Shown here one piece after another: positions 17,130 through 25,228 of a stretch of DNA of 64,000 bases (positions are counted from its first letter, which is position 1; each line of letters begins with the position of its first letter). The notes under the pieces are model-generated. The model was given only the letters and a program-made list of their open reading frames with translations, did no database searches and was not told where the DNA came from. The DNA lies in NCBI RefSeq assembly GCF_002699985.1, contig NZ_LKBT01000012.1, forward strand, positions 124,001-188,000, given 5' to 3'. This stretch comes from Pseudomonas sp. ICMP 561 (lineage in GTDB: Bacteria > Pseudomonadota > Gammaproteobacteria > Pseudomonadales > Pseudomonadaceae). Both the position numbers and the translations under genes were made by a program.

Positions 17130-18164
17130 CTAACCTTTCGGCGCAGCACTCGGACGTCTATTGATGACCTGATTGCCTTCACTGTTACGGGTCACCGTCA
17201 CGGGCAGGACCTTGGGCAGTGAAGCCACCAGACTCGCCATTTCCTGCGTGTTGTAACTACCGCCGATGCGGATTGCGCCGGTGGCGTTGTCGGCCAGCAG
17301 TATGGGTTGCGGCAGGTAGCGATTGATCAGCGGTAGCGCTTGCGCCAGCGGCAGATTGTTGATCACCAGCTTGCCATTGCGCCACGCCAGGCTGTTGTCG
17401 TTGGCGTAGGTCTCGCTGATCTGTGGCTGGAAATCGCCGCTTTTGTAACTGGCCTGCATGCCGGGCTCAAGGCGATAACCGCTACCGGGTTGAGACGTGT
17501 CACTGACCACCTGGACCGAGCCTTCGAGCAGCATCACCCGAACCTGATCCTGATACATCCAGACGTTGAATTTTGTACCGGTGACCTTGACGCTGCCTTG
17601 GCCGGCCTTCACCACAAACGGATGTTGAGCATCGTGGCTGACCTCGAAGAACGCTTCGCCCTTGTCCAGCACTACGCTGCGCCGATCCTTGTAGTTGGCG
17701 AAGGTCAGGCGGGTTCCCAGATTCAACTCCACCCGACTGCCGTCAGCCATGGTAATCAAGCGGGTACTGCCGTCGGCTTCATAGGTGTCATAGGCATTGG
17801 GCAGCCAGCCCTGGTTCCAGCCAATGTAGCCTGCAACCGGCAATGCCAAGGCGATGACCGCAGCCGCTGCGGCATAACTGCGCCAGTTTTTACCGGAAGT
17901 TTTTGGTACTGCGCCAGTGCGCAACTCCGCGACGTTTTCGTGGTTAGCGGGCAGAGGATTGACCGGTACAACTTGCTCGGAAATTTCCCAGATTTCAAGC
18001 ATCGCCTGATACTCGACGGTATGCAGCGGATGAGCATCAAGCCACTGCTCGAATGCCCTGCGCTCTTCAGCGGTGCAATCGCTGGCGTGCATGCGCATGC
18101 ACCAATGTGCTGCGGCATCGGTGACGGCGTCGTATTCGGCTTCGCTGAGAATTGGGTCGGTCAT
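17130..18164 (-). CDS. FecR-like transmembrane anti-sigma factor
   Basis: A 344-residue single-pass inner-membrane regulator that, in this family, controls an ECF sigma factor in response to a siderophore receptor. The N-terminal cytoplasmic part has AAHWCMRMHASDCTAEERRAFEQWL-type residues, with the DUF4880 Trp at about residue 22. One membrane helix follows (YAAAAAVIALALPVAGYIGW). The periplasmic FecR domain shows TMADGSRVELN, VVLDKGEAFFEVSHD, PFVVKAGQG and TKFNVW, and a short secretin/TonB-N-like end follows. The start is ATG at 18164, five bases after GGAG. Unusually, no fecI-type sigma gene and no receptor gene adjoin it. Confidence 0.9.
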   Translation of the reverse strand: MTDPILSEAEYDAVTDAAAHWCMRMHASDCTAEERRAFEQWLDAHPLHTVEYQAMLEIWEISEQVVPVNPLPANHENVAELRTGAVPKTSGKNWRSYAAAAAVIALALPVAGYIGWNQGWLPNAYDTYEADGSTRLITMADGSRVELNLGTRLTFANYKDRRSVVLDKGEAFFEVSHDAQHPFVVKAGQGSVKVTGTKFNVWMYQDQVRVMLLEGSVQVVSDTSQPGSGYRLEPGMQASYKSGDFQPQISETYANDNSLAWRNGKLVINNLPLAQALPLINRYLPQPILLADNATGAIRIGGSYNTQEMASLVASLPKVLPVTVTRNSEGNQVINRRPSAAPKG

Positions 18165-18359
18165 TGGCACTCCGGCTGTAGGAGCATTCTACATCTGCGC
18201 AGGAGTGGGGGAGAACAGCTATGGCTATTGAATATCAACACAGCAGGTCATTTTTTGGGTAATAGAGGTCAATTCGCGTTAACGCATTGTTTTAGCACCC
18301 TATTGAGTGCAGAGCAGTATTAGACTGCCGTTCTTCCAGTTAACCCCGTGGAGCCGTGG

Positions 18360-18803
18360 ATGAACGTGCGTATTGAACAAACCTCAAACCCCACCGACGA
18401 ACAAGTGTCAGCAATCCTTACACCATTGCGTGCCTATAACGTTGCTCAGGCGGGAGAGTCCGGAGCGGAGAAGTTTGCATTACTGGTTCGGGATGAACAA
18501 AGCAATGAAGTGTTAGGCGGATTGAATGGCAGCATCTTTTATCGATGGATGTTCATCGAGTTGCTGGCGGTGCCGGAGCAGGCCCGTGGTCAGGGGCTTG
18601 GTTCGCGTTTAATGACGATGGCGGAAGATCTGGCGCGGGAGAAAAATTGCGTGGGCATATGGCTCGATACATTCGATTTCCAGGCACCGGACTTCTATCG
18701 CGGTCTTGGTTATAGCGAGTGCGGTCAGATCAACGATTATCCACCCGGGCACACCCGTTACTTCTTCCAGAAGCGCCTCGATAACGTCGATTTACCCGCG
18801 TGA
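18360..18803 (+). CDS. GNAT-family N-acetyltransferase
   Basis: A 147-residue acetyl-CoA-dependent acetyltransferase. It shows the GNAT core: strand FIELLAVPEQARGQGLGSRLM, where RGQGLG is the acetyl-CoA pyrophosphate loop, then LDTFDFQAPDFYRGLGY, the motif B region. The substrate is not predictable; the sequence resembles the small phosphinothricin/MarR-linked acetyltransferases. The start is ATG at 18360 with GGAG six bases upstream. Divergent from the fecR-like gene, about 195 bases between starts. Confidence 0.85.
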   Translation: MNVRIEQTSNPTDEQVSAILTPLRAYNVAQAGESGAEKFALLVRDEQSNEVLGGLNGSIFYRWMFIELLAVPEQARGQGLGSRLMTMAEDLAREKNCVGIWLDTFDFQAPDFYRGLGYSECGQINDYPPGHTRYFFQKRLDNVDLPA

Positions 18804-18885
18804 TGTTTGCGCAGTAATGTGCGCAGGCGCGTGACGCAATACTTCATCGCTGGATAACGTGTTTAACCTGACGCCGGAGTTTCAA

Positions 18886-19923
18886 ATGTCTGTACCTCGC
18901 GATATCGAAACCCATAATCTCAGTTTCAATGAGCTGGCTCAGGTGCTGCGACAGATATTCGTGCGCCACGGAACGTCGGAAGAGGTAGCCGAAGTCCTTT
19001 CGCAAAACTGTGCGAGTGCACAGCGAGATGGCTCCCACAGTCACGGAATTTTTCGTATTCCGGGCTATTTGTCGTCGTTGGCCAGTGGCTGGGTCAATGG
19101 GCAAGCCGTGCCGGTGGTGGAGGATGTCGGCGCTGCATTTATTCGGGTCGACGCGGCCAATGGCTTCGCACAGCCTGCGTTGGCGGCGGCGACGCCTTTG
19201 CTGATAGAGAAAGTTAAAAGTGCGGGTATCGCGATTCTTGCCATTCGCAGTTCCCATCACTTTGCGGCGTTGTGGCCAGATGTCGAGCCATTCGCCGAAC
19301 AGGGTCTTGTCGCGTTGAGCGTGGTCAACAGCATGACGTGCGTTGTGCCACATGGCGCGCAAAAGCCGCTATTTGGTACCAACCCCATCGCGTTCGCTGC
19401 ACCGCGTGCCGGCGGACAGCCTATTGTGTTTGATCTTGCCACCAGTGCGATCGCCAATGGCGACGTGCAAATCGCCGCCCGTGCCGGACGCACTTTGCCA
19501 GCCGGCATGGGCGTTGATAGCGCCGGTCAGCCGACACAGGAACCCAAAGCCATTCTCGATGGCGGGGCGCTGCTGCCGTTTGGCGGCTACAAAGGGTCTG
19601 CGCTGTCGATGATGGTCGAACTACTGGCGGCGGGTCTCACCGGGGGCAATTTCTCGTTTGAATTCGACTGGTCCAGGCATCCGGGCGCCCAGACGCCCTG
19701 GACCGGGCAATTGCTGATCGTCATTGATCCTGACAAAGGCAGTGGTCAGCACTTCGCAGAGCGCAGCGAGGAGTTGGTCAGGCAGATGCATGGCGTCGGA
19801 CAGGAGCGCATGCCTGGGGATCGGCGTTATCAGGAACGAGCGAAATCACTCTCGAACGGTATCGACATTTCGCAAGCTGAATGGGCAAATCTGCAAGCCC
19901 TTGCGGTTGCAACTGATCGCTGA
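18886..19923 (+). CDS. dpkA: Delta1-piperideine/pyrroline-2-carboxylate reductase
   Basis: NADPH-dependent reductase of the malate/L-lactate dehydrogenase-like fold. It makes L-pipecolate or L-proline from the cyclic imines in D-lysine and D-proline catabolism. The 345 residues show RRIF-like RQIFVRHGTSEEVAEVL, NCASAQRDGSHSHGIFR, SSHHFAALWPDVEPFAE, VVPHGAQKPLFGTNPIAF and GGYKGSALSMMVELL, near-identical to remembered P. syringae DpkA. This specific call rests on that memory; the family itself is certain. The start is ATG at 18886, six bases after GGAG. It stands alone. Confidence 0.9.
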   Translation: MSVPRDIETHNLSFNELAQVLRQIFVRHGTSEEVAEVLSQNCASAQRDGSHSHGIFRIPGYLSSLASGWVNGQAVPVVEDVGAAFIRVDAANGFAQPALAAATPLLIEKVKSAGIAILAIRSSHHFAALWPDVEPFAEQGLVALSVVNSMTCVVPHGAQKPLFGTNPIAFAAPRAGGQPIVFDLATSAIANGDVQIAARAGRTLPAGMGVDSAGQPTQEPKAILDGGALLPFGGYKGSALSMMVELLAAGLTGGNFSFEFDWSRHPGAQTPWTGQLLIVIDPDKGSGQHFAERSEELVRQMHGVGQERMPGDRRYQERAKSLSNGIDISQAEWANLQALAVATDR

Positions 19924-20011
19924 CAGAGCCGTTCGTCGCTCGCTGGCTTGCGTTCTCCGCCTTATACAAATACTGTATGTTTAAACAGTAAATTGAAAAG
20001 AGGCGGTTGCC

Positions 20012-20209
20012 ATGTCCCTTGAAAACGTTGCAAGCACTACCACTGATCACGCATCCATCATTGCCGGCATGAATGAAATGCAGCGCGAAGACTTCCTGGC
20101 ACTGGCGGCCGCGCTTCGTCAGTTCAATGCCTATGAGCCGCTGGTGTCGATGGCCATCGTTAACGCCCAGAACGCGGGTGATTACCAGGTTCGCCTTGCT
20201 GCAGACTGA
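20012..20209 (+). CDS. Small hypothetical protein
   Basis: A 65-residue acidic, helical protein without signal or membrane segment. It contains MNEMQREDFLALAAALRQFNAYEPLVSMA-type composition, natural for an expressed protein. I recognise no family. An AGAGG lies about eight bases ahead of the ATG. Its last 50 bases overlap, in convergent orientation, the end of the next minus-strand frame. Confidence 0.55.
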   Translation: MSLENVASTTTDHASIIAGMNEMQREDFLALAAALRQFNAYEPLVSMAIVNAQNAGDYQVRLAAD

Positions 20210-20354
20210 CTTCGTTTTCAGCGTGCGCTCTGGTCACGCTTTCAGTCGTTGCAGTGGAGCGTGCAGGTCGGCGTTTGCCATTGCGTATCAAGCGAAGCGC
20301 CACCAATGTGCCGAGCAGCGAGACCACGAACCAGCCCAGCAGAAAGTTCACCAC
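20160..20354 (-). CDS. Small single-helix membrane protein, possible
   Basis: A 64-residue frame starting with GTG, eight bases after GGAG. The N-terminal helix NFLLGWFVVSLLGTLVALRLI is followed by a strongly basic RNGKRRP stop-transfer, a plausible N-in/C-out-type small membrane protein. The second half is polar and overlaps the end of the convergent gene, so either the overlap is real or the frame ends earlier in relatives. Confidence 0.5.
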   Translation of the reverse strand: MVNFLLGWFVVSLLGTLVALRLIRNGKRRPARSTATTESVTRAHAENEVSLQQGEPGNHPRSGR

Positions 20355-20464
20355 CCTTGATTCTCCAGATTACGGCTGCAGGGATTTATACCACTCTCAG
20401 CAACTGATAATCAGGTAGCCAGACAGAATCGACGCAAGCCTGCCTTGATCGGCTATATATGAAA

Positions 20465-20490
20465 CGTATATGCTTCGTATATTCCATACG
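20465..20490 (+). promoter_or_regulatory. Possible autoregulatory operator of the parD-like/map operon
   Basis: CGTATAT is repeated directly at 20465-20471 and 20476-20482, 11 bases apart (one helical turn). A complementary ATACG follows at 20486-20490. These half-sites lie immediately ahead of the GAGG ribosome site, where a ParD-like protein could repress its own operon. Confidence 0.45.
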
Positions 20491-20499
20491 AGGTGAATC

Positions 20500-20754
20500 A
20501 TGGGGCTGGTCAAAATTTCTGAACATATGCACGCCAATATCCGTGCAGCGAGTGCGGCACTCAGTCGATCGATCAATGCGCAGGCGGAGCACTGGATGCG
20601 GGTTGGTATGTTGAGCGAGTTGCACCCCGGACTGAATTACAGTGATATCTGCCAGATGCTGATCCGTACTGAAAACGCCGATGGCGTCGTACTCAGTGCG
20701 CAGACCTACGATATCTCGCCTGTTGAATCGCAGCCGAAGGTGGCTTCTCGATGA
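20500..20754 (+). CDS. ParD-like antitoxin-family protein
   Basis: An 84-residue protein resembling the ParD-like family (ribbon-helix-helix type). It starts MGLVKISEHMHANIRAASA with ALSRSINAQAEHWMRVGML, typical of the N-terminal DNA-binding ribbon and helices. Instead of a ParE toxin, the next gene is a methionine aminopeptidase whose ATG overlaps this stop by four bases. GAGG precedes the start by seven bases. Classical toxin-antitoxin function is not supported by the partner; DNA binding is the safest inference. Confidence 0.75.
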   Translation: MGLVKISEHMHANIRAASAALSRSINAQAEHWMRVGMLSELHPGLNYSDICQMLIRTENADGVVLSAQTYDISPVESQPKVASR

Positions 20755-21542
20755 GCGGCCCGGTCAGCATCAAAAGTGAAGCGGATCTGGTTCAACTGCG
20801 AATTGCCGGCAGGTTGGCTGCCGATGTTCTGGCCATGATCACCCCGCATGTAAAGGCGGGCGTCAGCACCGAGGCACTGGACGATATCTGCAATGAATAC
20901 ATCGTCAAAGAGCTGAAAGTCATCCCGGCCAATGTCGGTTATCACGGCTTTACCAAGACCACCTGCATCTCACCCAATGCGGTGGTGTGTCACGGTATAC
21001 CGTCGGCGTCGGACATCCTCAAGGATGGCGATATCATCAATATCGACGTGGCCGTCATCAACGATGGTTGGTACGGCGATACCAGCCGCATGTACTTCGT
21101 CGGTGAAGTCAGTCCGTTGGCAAAGCGTCTGGTGCACACCACCTACGAAGCCACTCGTGCCGGTATTCACGCGGTACGTCCCGGAGCTACGCTGGGCGAT
21201 ATCGGCCATGCAATCCAGACGGTGGCGCACCGTGAAGGGTTCAGCGTTGTTCGTGAATATTGTGGCCACGGGATCGGTCGTAACTACCACGAAGATCCTC
21301 AGGTGTTGCACTACGGTGCACAAGGAAAGGGCATGCGCCTCAAGCCCGGCATGGTCTTTACCATTGAGCCGATGATCAATGCGGGCAAGCCGGGCACCAA
21401 GACATTGCCTGATGGCTGGACAGTGCTAACCAGAGACTTGTCTTTGTCTGCCCAGTGGGAGCACATGGTCGCGGTCACGGAGACCGGCTTCGAGCTGCTC
21501 ACGCCATGGCCAGAGGGTACTGGCGAATATCCGGAGATCTGA
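20751..21542 (+). CDS. map: Type I methionine aminopeptidase (operon-linked copy)
   Basis: Removes N-terminal methionine from new proteins. The 263-residue pita-bread-fold enzyme retains the five metal ligands: the two Asp in INIDVAVINDGWYGDTSRM, His in REYCGHGIGRNYHEDP, Glu in VFTIEPMINAG and the Glu in WEHMVAVTE. CHGIPS supplies the substrate His region. Activity is expected. Pseudomonads usually carry another map beside rpsB, so this is probably a second copy. It overlaps the parD-like stop (ATGA) and ends in a strong terminator. Confidence 0.92.
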   Translation: MSGPVSIKSEADLVQLRIAGRLAADVLAMITPHVKAGVSTEALDDICNEYIVKELKVIPANVGYHGFTKTTCISPNAVVCHGIPSASDILKDGDIINIDVAVINDGWYGDTSRMYFVGEVSPLAKRLVHTTYEATRAGIHAVRPGATLGDIGHAIQTVAHREGFSVVREYCGHGIGRNYHEDPQVLHYGAQGKGMRLKPGMVFTIEPMINAGKPGTKTLPDGWTVLTRDLSLSAQWEHMVAVTETGFELLTPWPEGTGEYPEI

Positions 21543-21546
21543 CATG

Positions 21547-21579
21547 AAAAAGCCCGACCTGAAACAGGTCGGGCTTTTT
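21547..21579 (+). terminator. Rho-independent terminator after map
   Basis: A 14-base arm AAAAAGCCCGACCT, loop GAAAC, and the matching AGGTCGGGCTTTTT: long stem with T-run, four bases behind the map stop. The A-run lets it also serve the convergent gene ending at 21585. Confidence 0.93.
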
Positions 21580-21584
21580 ACGTT

Positions 21585-21845
21585 CTAGCCCTGGACTTCA
21601 AAGGCTTTGGCAGCAACTACACCTGCCGAACTAAGCTTGATCGGGTAATTGAGCGAACGCCCCGGCTCGCCTGCTGAATCGACGCTGCCGTGGTGAATCA
21701 GGCCGCCTTGTTGCAAGTACTCCAGGGTGTCCGCGACTGCGTTCTCCCCCCTATAGTTGTCGAGTACTTCTTTACCCAAACCTGCCGGGTGGGCTTTCAG
21801 GAGTCGGGTGAGGACTTCTTTTTCAAGGTCTTTATCGATTGTCAT
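21585..21845 (-). CDS. Hypothetical protein, winged-helix-like
   Basis: An 86-residue cytoplasmic protein, charged and helical at the start (KDLEKEVLTRLLKAHP). A TLEYLQQGGLIHHGS segment and PIKLSSAGVVAAKAF follow, resembling a small winged-helix domain as in a regulator. I cannot name the family. GAGG lies about six bases ahead of the ATG. Convergent with map across the terminator. Confidence 0.65.
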   Translation of the reverse strand: MTIDKDLEKEVLTRLLKAHPAGLGKEVLDNYRGENAVADTLEYLQQGGLIHHGSVDSAGEPGRSLNYPIKLSSAGVVAAKAFEVQG

Positions 21846-21911
21846 GCTTACCTCGCGTTGCTGGTTGATGAGCGCTGCTTGGTAATTGGGACCGTCTCAA
21901 AATGGGTTCGT

Positions 21912-22157
21912 TTAGAGTTTCTCGTTCCTGGGTGTCTTTTTCCAATGCACCTGGGTTACGCCCCGTCCCTCTGCCTGCTTGAGCGCGACTCGAATAGGCC
22001 CTGTCGCAACATTGTCGCCTACCTGCCAAACCCCCGCGTGCAGTGTGGCAATGTGCAGCGCGTCGCTTTCGCATAGCTGTAATGCCTGATGGCAAAAGTG
22101 TCGAGGTTCACCGCGAAACTGGTAATGAATTTCAAAATCCGTCTGATCTTTCATCAT
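21912..22157 (-). CDS. Small hypothetical protein (DUF6555-like)
   Basis: An 81-residue protein with FEIHYQFRGEPRHFCHQA, then ALHIATLHAGVW and GVTQVHWKKTP. This pattern resembles the small pseudomonad DUF6555 proteins (YxFHGEP... ITNVTWRK), from memory. No function is known. AGGGGC lies directly upstream of two adjacent ATGs; the first is used here. Possibly co-transcribed with the next minus-strand gene at 21845. Confidence 0.6.
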   Translation of the reverse strand: MMKDQTDFEIHYQFRGEPRHFCHQALQLCESDALHIATLHAGVWQVGDNVATGPIRVALKQAEGRGVTQVHWKKTPRNEKL

Positions 22158-22509
22158 TGCCCCTGCCTGTGTTGTCTAGGGATGCGTCTCTGAAAATGTG
22201 TACTTCCTGGGTACCTGAGAGCTTGAGCCGGGATTGTGTCCGACGTGCTACCCAATCATTTAGAGATCGATACAGGCTTGCAAAAGACTTCAAGCGGCCT
22301 TGAATCGTACTGCTGCTCCAGCTATCGCTTTTCTGATGTTTTGTCCCGAAAAGAGATACGGAGATTTACACCGAATTAAACATAGTTGTACAAAACTCCG
22401 ATGAGTGGCGATGTGCTTTATGGAGTCGGGGGGGGGCTGCGCCTCAGGCAGAGGAGAGCATCGCCGACCGGGCAACCTGTCCCTCAGGTTGCCCGATTCT
22501 GGTAGGCCG
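22158..22509. other. Intergenic region with a hairpin behind endA
   Basis: About 350 bases without a gene. The one clear structure is an 11-bp perfect stem, CGGGCAACCTG at 22469-22479 and its complement at 22485-22495, fourteen bases behind the endA stop. It has no T-run on the endA side, so it may be a decay-blocking or rho-linked 3' hairpin. A G9-like run occurs near 22427-22436. Confidence 0.5.
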
Positions 22510-23232
22510 CTAACGGGCCTTTGAGACGGTTTTTTCGCAGCTTTTCAGATCTGCCGGGCCTACGAACTCGTTGGCTCGTCCCATCACACAGGCAATCTTC
22601 TGATTACGCTGGCGCTCCCAGCTTTCCACGGGATACGTCTTGTTCCAGGCCTGATAAAGCTGCTGGTCCTGACGCGACAGACGCAAGTTGTACTGCTTGC
22701 TCATATAGAAATACGTGCGCGCAATCATGCCGCGAATGGAAGGCCGTGGCATGACCTTTTTGGCCTTGAAATCAACCTGGGTCAGGCACGATCCGTACTG
22801 GCCCGTTTGGGCCGGAAGCCAGCCAAAGCTGAAATTGTTTCGATCGCCGTTGACCTCGCCAATGCTGGGCACAAGGTTGTGCAGGTCGGCTTCGGCTTGC
22901 TGGAAAATCTTGTCATTCTTCGTACAGTTTTTGCGTCCGCCGTTTTGCCAGCATTGACGCAAATGACCGATTTGCCATGCCGGAACGATGTGCTCCCATT
23001 CAATGCGCTTGGCGCGCGTGGCGTTCTTGCGTGGGACATAGCCGCAACCGGCGATATCAACCTTGTTGCCACTGTATTTACAGCCGCAGTAAAACTCCGT
23101 TGACTGGGCGGAGTAGAGGCCCCAGGCAATTTTTTTCGCCTGGCTGAAGGTATGTGGCGCTTCTGCGTGAACGTTGAATGGAGCGGTGAGGAGCAGGGTT
23201 GTACAAAACAGGGTAAGGATTCGCACCATCAT
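22510..23232 (-). CDS. endA: Endonuclease I (secreted/periplasmic DNase)
   Basis: Non-specific nuclease of the EndA/Vvn/Dns family, acting in the periplasm or outside the cell. The 240-residue precursor has a signal peptide (ILTLFCTTLLLTAPFNVHA). The active-site region RIEWEHIVPAWQ contains the catalytic His, and DLHNLVPSIGEVNGDRNNF supplies the magnesium-binding Asn. Eight cysteines in FYCGCKY, AGCGY, RQCWQ, NCTKN and later positions are typical of disulfide-rich members. The start is the first of two ATGs at 23232, four bases after the DUF1654 stop, so the two genes are coupled. Confidence 0.92.
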   Translation of the reverse strand: MMVRILTLFCTTLLLTAPFNVHAEAPHTFSQAKKIAWGLYSAQSTEFYCGCKYSGNKVDIAGCGYVPRKNATRAKRIEWEHIVPAWQIGHLRQCWQNGGRKNCTKNDKIFQQAEADLHNLVPSIGEVNGDRNNFSFGWLPAQTGQYGSCLTQVDFKAKKVMPRPSIRGMIARTYFYMSKQYNLRLSRQDQQLYQAWNKTYPVESWERQRNQKIACVMGRANEFVGPADLKSCEKTVSKAR

Positions 23233-23236
23233 GCCG

Positions 23237-23488
23237 TCAGTCTTCCTTCGGCACTGTCCAGAAAATGTGTATACCGCCATCATCCCGATAGGCGAGGGTT
23301 ACGTTGTCGTTTTCAGCGATCTCTTCAAGCAACTGATTCCACTCGTCTTCGATTTCATCTGGCAGACGGAATATCAAGGCCGCCTTGGCTTTCTGTGCCG
23401 TAGGTGAATTGATGATCTTTTGTACTCTTACGCCCAAACGTTCGTAGGAGCTGGGTAGGGACTGAGTTGCTGCGCTGGATTTCGCCAC
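23237..23488 (-). CDS. DUF1654 protein
   Basis: An 83-residue protein of the DUF1654 family common in pseudomonads: SYERLGVRVQKIINSP, ALIFRLPDEIEDEWNQLLEE, then VTLAYRDDGGIHIFWTVP. Its function is unknown; in Pseudomonas these genes are often found by nuclease or DNA-stress genes, and here it is the first gene ahead of endA with a four-base gap. The start is GTG at 23488 with AGGAA eight bases upstream. Confidence 0.85.
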   Translation of the reverse strand: MAKSSAATQSLPSSYERLGVRVQKIINSPTAQKAKAALIFRLPDEIEDEWNQLLEEIAENDNVTLAYRDDGGIHIFWTVPKED

Positions 23489-23666
23489 GGAAAAGGTTCC
23501 TGGGTTGCTGTACGGGCATACAGTATTTCACTGTGGGCTATTTCGCAACTTCTCTGTAGGAAAACAGAACGGACCTGTAGGCATCACCGTCTGGCACTCA
23601 GCGTTAAAGAAAAAAACGGCGTAGCCGATTGCTGTGTCAGGACTCCATTAATTCAGGATGACAGTC

Positions 23667-24053
23667 ATGACTATTTTCACCGTCGGTTTTTCAGCGCCTG
23701 CGTTCAGTATCAGTGCGGGAACGACCCCCAGCACAGATGCTGTTACTGAAGACGAGAAGAAGCTCGATACGACGTCGGAAGAGAAAAAAATCAGCGGCGA
23801 CATTTCCGATCATCTGAGTGTCTCTTCCAAACGGCTGCTCAAGCGTCTGGCCGAATTGCAGGAGCAGTTACGTGACTTGAGGGCGAGGATGCAGTCCGCA
23901 GAAAACGCTGCCTATTCGAATCTCGCGGCCAAAAACTCGGTGGTGTCCAGCTTTCAAAGTCAGATAACCGCGGTCACCGGATCGATCATGTTGATGTCCG
24001 CTTCGTTGTTCAAAGAACTCGACAGAAGTGGTGGCATGGACATTACGGTGTAA
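23667..24053 (+). CDS. Hypothetical coiled-coil protein
   Basis: A 128-residue protein. A low-complexity Ser/Thr/Glu/Lys N-terminus is followed by a predicted coiled coil (residues about 50-85, LLKRLAELQEQLRDLRARMQ). The C-terminal part has a mildly hydrophobic stretch, TAVTGSIMLMSASLF. The helix pattern is vaguely FlxA-like, but I do not assign it. The ATG at 23667 is eight bases after AGGA; an earlier ATG at 23658 overlaps that site. Confidence 0.6.
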   Translation: MTIFTVGFSAPAFSISAGTTPSTDAVTEDEKKLDTTSEEKKISGDISDHLSVSSKRLLKRLAELQEQLRDLRARMQSAENAAYSNLAAKNSVVSSFQSQITAVTGSIMLMSASLFKELDRSGGMDITV

Positions 24054-24130
24054 TCGTTACTCGATTATTTAGCGCCGCGCTCCGTTCCGGGCGTTGACAA
24101 TCGTCGCGCCGTTTCTCATAGTTCGTTTCT

Positions 24131-24144
24131 CGCAAACGTTTGCG
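24131..24144. promoter_or_regulatory. RbsR/LacI-type operator
   Basis: CGCAAACGTTTGCG is a perfect 14-bp palindrome of the form bound by LacI/GalR-family repressors. It lies 67 bases before rbsB, and the operon encodes its own LacI-type regulator, so RbsR is the likely binder. Confidence 0.85.
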
Positions 24145-24210
24145 CCATGATCGTCGATCAGGGGTGCGATACTTTGCCCGACACAATAATCATAAGATCG
24201 GAGTGTACCC

Positions 24211-25173
24211 ATGAAGCTGCCATTTGCTGGACGCGTTCTTGCCGTCGCTATGCTCGCTGCTGTTGCCGCAACAACCTCCCTCCCTGCTTTATCCGCTGAC
24301 TCCGCGGAAAAGCCCAAAGTCGCGCTGGTGATGAAATCCCTTGCCAACGAGTTCTTCCGCACCATGGAAGACGGTGCCAAGGCTTACCAGAAAGAAAACG
24401 CTGACAAGTTTGATCTGATCTCCAACGGCATCAAGGACGAATCAGACACCTCCAGCCAGATCCGCATTGTCGAGCAGATGATCGTTTCCAAGGTCAACGC
24501 ACTGGTCATCGCCCCTGCAGACTCCAAGGCGTTGGTGCCGGTCATCAAGAAGGCGATGGACGCCGGGATCACGGTCGTGAACATCGACAATCAACTGGAC
24601 CCTGAGGTGCTGAAAAGCAAGGGCATCAGCGTGCCTTTCGTAGGACCCGATAACCGTAAAGGTGCCAGGCTGGTAGGTGAGTACCTGGCTCGTGACCTGA
24701 ATCCGGGTGATGAAGTAGGCATCATTGAAGGCGTTTCTACGACCACCAACGCTCAGCAGCGCACGGCGGGTTTCAAGGACGCCATGGAAGCCAAACAGAT
24801 GAAGATTGTCTCGGTTCAGTCTGGTAACTGGGAAATCGACAAAGGCAACGCCGTTGCTTCGCAAATGCTCAATGCCCACCCGAACCTGAAAGCACTGCTG
24901 GCCGGTAACGACAGCATGGCGCTGGGCGCTGTTTCTGCCGTGCGAGCGGCAGGCAAAAAGGATCAGGTCAAAGTAGTGGGCTACGACAACATCAAGGCTA
25001 TCCAGCCCATGATCAAAGACGGTCGAGTGCTGGCGACGGCTGATCAGTTCGCCGCCAGGCAAGCCATGTTCGGTATCGACGCGGCCTTGAAAATTCTCAA
25101 GGGCGAAAAAGTCGAGACAGTGAATGGGGTCATCGAAACGCCGGTCACGCTGGTCACTCAATCCAAACTGTAA
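24211..25173 (+). CDS. rbsB: Ribose ABC transporter, periplasmic binding protein
   Basis: High-affinity sugar-binding protein for the Rbs importer. The 320-residue precursor has a signal peptide with cleavage after LPALSA. The sugar-binding fold shows VALVMKSLANEFFRTMEDGA, the ALVIAPADSKALVPVI hinge strand, VGPDNRKGARL, GVSTTTNAQQRTAGF and GNDSMALGAVSAV, all in the order of E. coli RbsB. First gene of rbsB-A-C-R-K-D and the nucleoside hydrolase. GGAG lies ahead of the ATG and the palindromic operator is upstream. Confidence 0.93.
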   Translation: MKLPFAGRVLAVAMLAAVAATTSLPALSADSAEKPKVALVMKSLANEFFRTMEDGAKAYQKENADKFDLISNGIKDESDTSSQIRIVEQMIVSKVNALVIAPADSKALVPVIKKAMDAGITVVNIDNQLDPEVLKSKGISVPFVGPDNRKGARLVGEYLARDLNPGDEVGIIEGVSTTTNAQQRTAGFKDAMEAKQMKIVSVQSGNWEIDKGNAVASQMLNAHPNLKALLAGNDSMALGAVSAVRAAGKKDQVKVVGYDNIKAIQPMIKDGRVLATADQFAARQAMFGIDAALKILKGEKVETVNGVIETPVTLVTQSKL

Positions 25174-25228
25174 CTCCTTCGTCGAATGACTGCATCTGCC
25201 CGTCCTGGGCAGGTGCACGGAGAGATTT

